Source of the DNA: an uncultured Bacteriovorax sp.
GTDB lineage: Bacteria > Bdellovibrionota > Bacteriovoracia > Bacteriovoracales > Bacteriovoracaceae
Length of the DNA stretch: 15,063 nt
Assembly: GCA_943914745.1 (NCBI GenBank)
Contig: CALUDF010000031.1
Coordinates: 1-15,063, forward strand
Reading direction: 5' to 3'
Made by a program: the position numbers and the translations under genes. Within the stretch, counting starts at the first letter, position 1, and every line of letters starts with the position of its first letter. Below, one piece after another: positions 8,166 through 12,568 of this stretch. The notes under the pieces were generated by a model. It was given only the letters and a program-made list of their open reading frames with translations. It was not told where the DNA came from and did no database searches.

Positions 8166-8251
8166 GTTAGGGTGCTAAGTGAAAATGTTCGTTCAGGATA
8201 GTGGTCAGTGTAATCGCCCTCTCTTTAGCGGCTCCCAACCTTAAGGAGGTT
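8166..8251 (+). promoter_or_regulatory. Structured, possibly switching 5' leader of the first RRM gene
   Basis: Two competing folds can be drawn by hand. In the long-range fold, GTTAGGG (8166-8172) and GCTAAG (8174-8179) pair with CCCAAC (8234-8239) and CTTTAGC (8223-8229), with one-base bulges and a small internal loop; the SD stays free. In the local fold, CTCC (8232-8235) pairs with GGAG (8245-8248), or AACCT (8237-8241) with AGGTT (8247-8251), and the SD is covered. The SD, TAAGGAGGT (8242-8250), is a full-length match to the 16S rRNA tail, placed six bases before the ATG. It matches no riboswitch family I know. Confidence 0.5.
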
Positions 8252-8255
8252 TATA

Positions 8256-8573
8256 ATGGGTAGAAAACTTTACGTCGGAAATCTTCCGTACTCTGCAAAC
8301 GATTCAATTCTTAGACAAAAATTCGAAGAAGTTGGAACTGTTGATTCTTCAAAAGTTATCACTGACCGTGAAACTGGAAGAAGCAAAGGTTTCGGATTCA
8401 TCGAAATGTCTACAGATGAAGAAGCTGAAGAAGCTATCAACAAATTCCACGGGAAAGAATTTGATGGTCGTCCAATGACTGTTAGCGAAGCTAAGCCAAT
8501 GACTCCAAACGAAAACCGCGGTGGCGGATCTCGTGGTGGATTCGGTGGCGGTGGAAGAAACAACCGTTACTAA
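8256..8573 (+). CDS. Small RRM RNA-binding protein with glycine-rich tail
   Basis: A 105-residue protein made of one RNA recognition motif and a short Gly/Arg/Asn tail (GGGSRGGFGGGGRNNRY). RNP2 is LYVGNL (5-10) and RNP1 is KGFGFIEM (44-51), with the aromatic residues that stack on RNA bases intact. Such proteins are known from cyanobacteria and other bacteria, often cold-induced, and bind single-stranded RNA to affect mRNA stability or translation. The ATG at 8256 has a perfect TAAGGAGGT ribosome site. Codon use is of the highly expressed type (AAC, CGT, GGT), and a strong terminator follows. It lies just after a RhlE helicase and faces a second RRM gene, which suggests a shared role in RNA remodelling. 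The tail resembles that of cyanobacterial Rbp and eukaryotic glycine-rich proteins. Confidence 0.95.
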   Translation: MGRKLYVGNLPYSANDSILRQKFEEVGTVDSSKVITDRETGRSKGFGFIEMSTDEEAEEAINKFHGKEFDGRPMTVSEAKPMTPNENRGGGSRGGFGGGGRNNRY

Positions 8574-8588
8574 TTTGAAAAAATTATG

Positions 8589-8617
8589 AGGGTCATCGAA
8601 AGATGGCCCTTTTTTTT
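8589..8617 (+). terminator. Intrinsic terminator after the first RRM gene
   Basis: AGGGTCATC pairs with GATGGCCCT (one T-G pair) around a GAAA loop, followed by eight Ts. It lies 15 bases after the stop. The same AGGG...GAAA...CCCT design is used after the porin gene. Confidence 0.93.
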
Positions 8618-8645
8618 GTCCGTTTTTCTGTTTACGATCTTGGGC

Positions 8646-8819
8646 ATGGAAATCAAATGCCACTTCTGTTTTGAGACAATCCCTTTAGAAATTTACCGCG
8701 AAGAAGGCGATAAGCAAGACTTTATCGTTGATTGCGAAGTTTGTTGCCACCCTTTGCACATCACCGCCGAATGGAATGATGACGAAGACGAATTTAACGT
8801 TGAAGTTGATGCCGGCTAA
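8646..8819 (+). CDS. CPXCG-like cysteine-rich small protein
   Basis: A 57-residue acidic protein with five cysteines: a CHFC pair (C5, C8) and VDCEVCCHP (C30, C33, C34). It resembles the CPXCG-motif cysteine-rich family, whose members have CPYCG...EDCQVCCRP and probably bind a zinc ion. The proline and glycine of the first motif are replaced here. Function in the family is unknown. A start 60 bases upstream (8586) would lie within the terminator and add a non-family hydrophobic stretch, so ATG 8646 is chosen. No ribosome site precedes it. TACGAT at 8633-8638 could be a -10 that places the transcription start on the ATG (leaderless), or the gene may depend on read-through. Its stop abuts the stop of the facing gene with no base between. 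Confidence 0.82.
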   Translation: MEIKCHFCFETIPLEIYREEGDKQDFIVDCEVCCHPLHITAEWNDDEDEFNVEVDAG

Positions 8820-9077
8820 TCAGTGAAGGAGAGGCTTCTTTGCTTCTACAACACTAATCGAGCGTCCATTGCACAAAGACCCATTTAAATGAATGATGGC
8901 CTTCTCAGCCTCTTCAGGGGATTCCATTTCAACAAACGCAAAGCCCATTGAGCGGTTTGTTTCACTGTCTTTAATTATTTTTGCAGAACACACGTGTCCG
9001 TATTGTGAAAATTTCTCAGCTAAAATTTCATGGCCAACATTGTTTGGTAGATTTCCTACGTATATTTTTTGTGACAT
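8820..9077 (-). CDS. Second small RRM RNA-binding protein
   Basis: An 85-residue, single-RRM protein. RNP2 is IYVGNL (5-10) and RNP1 is MGFAFVEM (44-51), at exactly the same positions as in the first RRM protein. The two are clearly paralogues: both open with a KxYVGNLP phrase and end the domain with V-x-EAK. The glycine-rich tail is missing, so its RNA or protein contacts may differ. The start is ATG 9077 with GGGAG (9085-9089 on the reverse strand) seven bases upstream; a longer reading frame would add 15 residues before the RRM and lacks such a site. A leader of about 98 bases precedes it. Its end meets the cysteine-rich gene with no gap and no terminator, so the facing transcripts probably overlap. 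Confidence 0.93.
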   Translation of the reverse strand: MSQKIYVGNLPNNVGHEILAEKFSQYGHVCSAKIIKDSETNRSMGFAFVEMESPEEAEKAIIHLNGSLCNGRSISVVEAKKPLLH

Positions 9078-9181
9078 AAAATTTCTCCCGTGTTTAAAAA
9101 ACAAGAAGTCTAAAAAAGACACATGTCGACTCTAGGCCCCTAAAATCATCATTACAAGTCATGAATCCTGCTTTTTTATAA

Positions 9182-9210
9182 ATTATAGTTTTATGAAGAT
9201 AGCCACTTAA
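9182..9210 (-). promoter_or_regulatory. Probable sigma-70 promoter of the second RRM gene
   Basis: On the minus strand, TTAAGT (9210-9205) and a perfect TATAAT (9187-9182) are 17 bases apart. Transcription would begin near 9175, leaving a leader of about 98 bases before the ATG at 9077. A long leader is common for cold-shock genes. The rest of the 9078-9277 gap holds this leader, a short palindrome TAGGGGCCTA and the hairpin described below, and no convincing gene. Confidence 0.55.
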
Positions 9211-9244
9211 CACTCTTGAAAAATACGTGACGGCTTGCAAGGGG

Positions 9245-9271
9245 TGACCGAATCGTTTTTCGATTCGGTCA
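9245..9271 (-). terminator. Perfect hairpin downstream of the DUF937-OmpA gene
   Basis: TGACCGAATCG pairs perfectly with CGATTCGGTCA (11 bp) around a T5 loop, six bases after the OmpA-type gene's stop. On the minus strand it is not followed by Ts, so it is either a weak terminator or a 3' stabiliser. On the plus strand it has no gene before it. Confidence 0.55.
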
Positions 9272-9277
9272 TAGAGT

Positions 9278-10366
9278 TTACATCTGTATAACAAACTCAA
9301 TACGGCGATTCGCTTCACGTCCTTCTTTCGTATTGTTAGAAGAAACTGGATCACTTTGCCCTCGGCCAACGGCTTCAATACGAGTTGATCGAATGCCGCG
9401 AAAAACAAGTTCATCTTTAACGGCCATGGCCCGTTTATTTGATAAGGTTATATTATTAGCGGGTGACCCAACATTATCGGTGTAACCTTCCAGTCTTGCT
9501 GTCGACTTAGGATGATTTTTCATGACAGCGACAATTTCATCCAATTCTTTATTGGCAGCACTTCCCACAGAAATTGTCCCTGTTTTAAATGTCAGGTTCT
9601 CAAATTTAAAACGCCGGACAGCTCCACTATTAGCACTGTTATTCATAAAAGTAGCAAGTGAACTTATTGTTCCAATATTGTCTCTGCTTGCAATCGCAGG
9701 CACTCCTGGCATGGTAGAAGTTAGAGACACTTCGGTATTTGTTCTAGTGGAGTTATACCACCAGAGCATACCTGCTAAGACTAAGACACCTAAAACTATT
9801 TTTGCCCAAAGATAACTTCTATCTTCTTCAAGAGGAAGACTGCGGGCAAAGGAGAAATTTGAAAGGCCTGGAATTCCAGAGGGGATGAGATTGATAAGAG
9901 AATTTTTTTGCTGGCTTAAGAAATTCATTAAGGCGGAAGGGGACATGCGTTCAGATTTAATTTTTGTCCCAATGGCCCCCATCACCATTGGGGCCGACAT
10001 GCTTAACATTTTATTCAAGCTCGCAATGTTCATTCCTGTCGTTGTTCCAAGCTTGGAGAGAACGGCATTGAGATTGTTTCCAAAAATTTGATTGATAACT
10101 TCTGTTCCCTCACGAATCTCAGTCGGATCTGTTACAACGTTGTCTACAGTCGGTTGATGCCCGGCCATTTCTACGAGAGTCTCTGCGCCCTCCCTTGTTG
10201 AGCCTTTTTTGACAATGCCCATGAGTAAAGTAGGGATGGCCGATTTTAAACCGACTCTTGTTTGCTCAATTGGCTGATTAATCTCTTTACTGATTTTTTG
10301 TAGGATATCTGGGGAGAAAAAACTCTGTGAGACGTTAAAAAGGCTATCACCCGCTATTGCCGCCAT
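9278..10366 (-). CDS. DUF937 - transmembrane - OmpA C-terminal domain fusion
   Basis: A 362-residue protein in three parts. Residues 1-170 resemble DUF937 (YidB-like), an alpha-helical domain of unknown function. One membrane helix at about 186-204 (YLWAKIVLGVLVLAGMLWWY) follows. The C-terminal 110 residues are an OmpA-like peptidoglycan-binding domain with GYTDNVGSPANN, LSNKRA (D297 and R312 match the diaminopimelate-binding pair) and ANRRIEF. There is no signal peptide, so the N-terminal part should be cytoplasmic and the OmpA part periplasmic, touching the cell wall. The ATG at 10366 has a very strong AAGGAGGAGG site; a start 23 residues upstream has none. The gene is 87 bases after a regulator gene on the same strand, with no clear terminator between. 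The DUF937 call is from overall resemblance. Confidence 0.85.
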   Translation of the reverse strand: MAAIAGDSLFNVSQSFFSPDILQKISKEINQPIEQTRVGLKSAIPTLLMGIVKKGSTREGAETLVEMAGHQPTVDNVVTDPTEIREGTEVINQIFGNNLNAVLSKLGTTTGMNIASLNKMLSMSAPMVMGAIGTKIKSERMSPSALMNFLSQQKNSLINLIPSGIPGLSNFSFARSLPLEEDRSYLWAKIVLGVLVLAGMLWWYNSTRTNTEVSLTSTMPGVPAIASRDNIGTISSLATFMNNSANSGAVRRFKFENLTFKTGTISVGSAANKELDEIVAVMKNHPKSTARLEGYTDNVGSPANNITLSNKRAMAVKDELVFRGIRSTRIEAVGRGQSDPVSSNNTKEGREANRRIEFVIQM

Positions 10367-10453
10367 AAAACCTCCTCCTTGGCAGAATGTACTTAGAGAA
10401 AGTGTTGCAAAATTAACGCCTGAATTTGAATACAATAGAAAACGATTTAGCTT

Positions 10454-11086
10454 TTATGCCACTTTCTTTAAAAATATTTCTTGTTCTGTCTTTAGAAGCT
10501 TCTTGCTTTGTGTGTTGAGATCACTGATTTGCTTAACTATGTTAGTGATTCTCACCAGAGCATTTTCTGCTTTTTCAAGCTGACTGTAATCTGCTCTCCT
10601 GTGAGCCTTACGAATATGATTTAAAGCAATGAAGAGAGGATTGTTGATCTCATGATTAAGAGTTGTCATGACTTCATTTAGGACTTCTAATTTGCTCTTT
10701 GCTCTGCTTTGTTCATGCAGTCTCTTGAGTGTAATTTGCGTCTTTACTCTCGCAGCAACAGTTTCAATTGTAATTGGCTTCGTAATATAGTCATTACATC
10801 CCTGGTCTAGGGCATAGACAACTTTTTCCGTTTCACTCATCGATGTCACCATGATGACCGGTAGCTCAGAAGGAAGGTGGCACTCTCTAATTTCGGCCAA
10901 AACATCAAGTCCGCTTTTTCCTGGCATATTCCAATCCAAAAGAACCAGATCATAAGTCTCTTTGCCAAGCTGACGAAGAACTCCTTCTCCCGATGGAAGA
11001 TGATCGACGTTATACCCAAAAGCTTTCAAGCTCATAACGATGTGGTCTGCAATGTCTTGGTCATCATCTACTAACAAAATGTTCAT
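10454..11086 (-). CDS. Receiver domain fused to a DHp-like histidine segment, no ATPase domain
   Basis: A 210-residue protein. Residues 1-122 are a response-regulator receiver with the acidic pocket DDD (7-9), phospho-acceptor D51 in LLDWNMPG, T81 and K103 in ITKPI. Residues 125-192 look like the dimerisation/phosphotransfer (DHp/HisKA) helix pair of kinases, with H145 in LNHEINNPLFIALNHI. A normal kinase would continue with N, G1 and G2 boxes, but the protein ends 65 residues after the histidine, with no ATP-binding domain and no frameshift trace. It could be a phosphotransfer hub, a phosphatase or an allosteric partner of the kinase. The start is ATG 11086 with GAGGA seven bases upstream. 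It lies 97 bases after the tandem regulator genes on the same strand and is probably part of the same phosphorelay. Confidence 0.88.
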   Translation of the reverse strand: MNILLVDDDQDIADHIVMSLKAFGYNVDHLPSGEGVLRQLGKETYDLVLLDWNMPGKSGLDVLAEIRECHLPSELPVIMVTSMSETEKVVYALDQGCNDYITKPITIETVAARVKTQITLKRLHEQSRAKSKLEVLNEVMTTLNHEINNPLFIALNHIRKAHRRADYSQLEKAENALVRITNIVKQISDLNTQSKKLLKTEQEIFLKKVA

Positions 11087-11145
11087 GATTCATCCTCGGT
11101 TACAATACTATTCGGACTACGTAGAGGTGAGATGAGCTAAAATTC

Positions 11146-11170
11146 CAATCTTAATATTAAATTATGATTG
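11146..11170 (-). terminator. AT-rich hairpin between the regulator genes
   Basis: CAATCTTAAT pairs with ATTATGATTG (nine of ten bases) around ATTAA. On the minus strand it is followed by GAATTTTAGC, a weak T run. It could be a leaky terminator after the second regulator or a protein-binding palindrome before the third. Confidence 0.3.
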
Positions 11171-11183
11171 TATGGGTAGAAAG

Positions 11184-11891
11184 CTAAGACATATTCGAGC
11201 GCTTTTCCTGCTGATGCGCTTTAATCCAAACCTTTGCCTTGCTAACTGTATCTTTATGATCAGGATCTATTTCGAAGACAGTTTGATAAATCCCACTGCG
11301 TTCAGAGTTAAAACCTGTTGAATAAACATCAAGACTTTCTAGCCCAAATATCTCTTTAATCCGGGCTGACTTTAATTTTATCTTTGATCCTTTGGCAATA
11401 TAGGCAGAGCCCTCTACAATAAAACCGATTTCAGTAATGGCCACTAGACGCATTTTAGTTCCCAACTGAAGTGAGACGCCTTTTCCTGGCATCGCTTCCA
11501 GTTCTTTTTCAAAAGCCTGATTACCGCTAACGAGTGCCTTTATTTTAGAAATAAGAAGCTGGGGATTGAGCGGCTTATTAACAAAATCATTGGCCCCAAG
11601 CTCAAGAGAATTCGCTACAATCTTTTTTGCATCTGTATTGGTTAAAATAATGATTGGAGTATCAGAGGCTTTTCCCTGACGAATTTTCGTCACCATTTCC
11701 AGACCTTTCAAAGGCTGATTATCCAAAGAAAGATCGAGTAAAAAGACATCAAATTTTTCACTCTCAAATTTTTCAAAAAACTCTGACTCAGTTGAAGCCA
11801 GGGTTAACTTAAACTCGGTAGCTGAAAGCTTTATTTTAAGTATTTCTTGAAAATCTAAATCATCATCAACAGCAAGTATGTTTATCATCAT
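11184..11891 (-). CDS. Response regulator with an unfamiliar C-terminal domain (second of tandem pair)
   Basis: A 235-residue protein: receiver at 1-122 with D9-D11, phospho-acceptor D53 in FLLDLSL, T84 and K106 in FVNKPL. The C-terminal 100 residues are beta-rich and not a DNA-binding helix-turn-helix. They contain AITEIGFIVEGSAYIAKGSKIKL and GIYQTVFEID, reminiscent of PilZ-type barrels (in which a DxSxxG phrase is followed by a G-x-x-h-x-h strand) but without the N-terminal RxxxR c-di-GMP motif. The same pattern occurs in the preceding regulator. The ATG at 11891 overlaps that gene's TGA as ATGA; a second ATG at 11888 is better spaced from GGAAG. A TTG three codons upstream is also open. 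The gene is translationally coupled to the first regulator, which suggests both are fed by the hybrid kinase. Confidence 0.9.
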   Translation of the reverse strand: MMINILAVDDDLDFQEILKIKLSATEFKLTLASTESEFFEKFESEKFDVFLLDLSLDNQPLKGLEMVTKIRQGKASDTPIIILTNTDAKKIVANSLELGANDFVNKPLNPQLLISKIKALVSGNQAFEKELEAMPGKGVSLQLGTKMRLVAITEIGFIVEGSAYIAKGSKIKLKSARIKEIFGLESLDVYSTGFNSERSGIYQTVFEIDPDHKDTVSKAKVWIKAHQQEKRSNMS

Positions 11892-12568
11892 GGCTTCCAA
11901 AAAGTTTTTAGTAACTGAATTCTTTTCTTTTCTGATTCACTGATCGTCACGGATGAGAAGACCGTGTCAAAGGGTCCCCGGGAGCTGAAGCGGGATTTTT
12001 CATTGGCCTTAAACTGAGAGATGATTGGTTCTCCTCCGTCTGGCTGTGGAATTTGAGCAAGAATCAAGGTTCCTTTCTCAAAACCAATACTTGCCCTAGC
12101 GATGAAATTTGATTTCGAAAAAGCCAATGTCTCAGCCTCAACCAAGACTTCCACTTCCTCTCCTTCGTCAAAAAAGAATTCTTTACTGTCTTCTTTGATA
12201 AGATTCTTTCGAATTCTTTGAATGAGCCAAGTCTGCTTAATTGGTTTTAAGAGATAATCATCTGCCCCATAGCGAATCGCTGTTTTAACAACCGCGGCTA
12301 GATTTTGCGACGAGCAGACAACAACGGGAATTTGTGCCCAAAGAGGGTTTGTCGACCTCTCCTTTAGAAAATCTACTCCATGCTCATTCTTTAGCTCCAT
12401 ATCCAAAAGAATAATGTTGGGGACGTCTGTCTCGAGTCTTGTACGAGCATCTTTGAGAGCACCGACAGAAGTCACCTCCATTCCCTTGGCTTCCAGGATT
12501 GAGCGGGCCAAGAAAGTAAAATCAGGATCATCATCAATTATTAGGATAGATTTTTTCTTAATGACCAT
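11888..12568 (-). CDS. Response regulator with an unfamiliar C-terminal domain (first of tandem pair)
   Basis: A 226-residue protein: receiver at 1-125 with D12-D14, phospho-acceptor D56 in ILLDMEL, S86 and K108 in LLKPI. The remaining 100 residues form a beta-rich segment with LAFSKSNFIARASIGFEKGTLILA and GPFDTVFSSVTISE, alignable by eye with the next regulator (both carry F-I, then K-G, then T-V-F). No helix-turn-helix, GGDEF or EAL is present. The ATG at 12568 lies inside the last codons of the kinase gene (11-base overlap) and the stop overlaps the next gene by four bases, so kinase and both regulators form one coupled translation unit. The output is not known; a PilZ-like, protein-binding role is a guess. 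Confidence 0.9.
   Translation of the reverse strand: MVIKKKSILIIDDDPDFTFLARSILEAKGMEVTSVGALKDARTRLETDVPNIILLDMELKNEHGVDFLKERSTNPLWAQIPVVVCSSQNLAAVVKTAIRYGADDYLLKPIKQTWLIQRIRKNLIKEDSKEFFFDEGEEVEVLVEAETLAFSKSNFIARASIGFEKGTLILAQIPQPDGGEPIISQFKANEKSRFSSRGPFDTVFSSVTISESEKKRIQLLKTFWKP

Noticed and set aside
8166..8255. Known riboswitch class in the RRM leader
   Set aside because: None of the conserved cores I know could be placed, so I describe only the base pairing.
8586..8645. Upstream extension of the cysteine-rich protein
   Set aside because: It would start inside the RRM terminator hairpin and add a hydrophobic stretch not seen in the family; the ATG at 8646 gives the expected cysteine-motif placement.
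9078..9122. Longer start for the second RRM protein
   Set aside because: It adds 15 residues before the RRM, with no ribosome site. GGGAG sits seven bases before the ATG at 9077.
9094..9414. 106-codon open frame on the minus strand over the end of the OmpA gene
   Set aside because: It runs in another frame through the OmpA C-terminus, the hairpin and the RRM promoter. Its composition is not protein-like and it has no start signal.
10367..10435. Longer start for the DUF937-OmpA protein
   Set aside because: The ATG at 10366 has the strong AAGGAGGAGG site, and the added residues resemble no part of the family.
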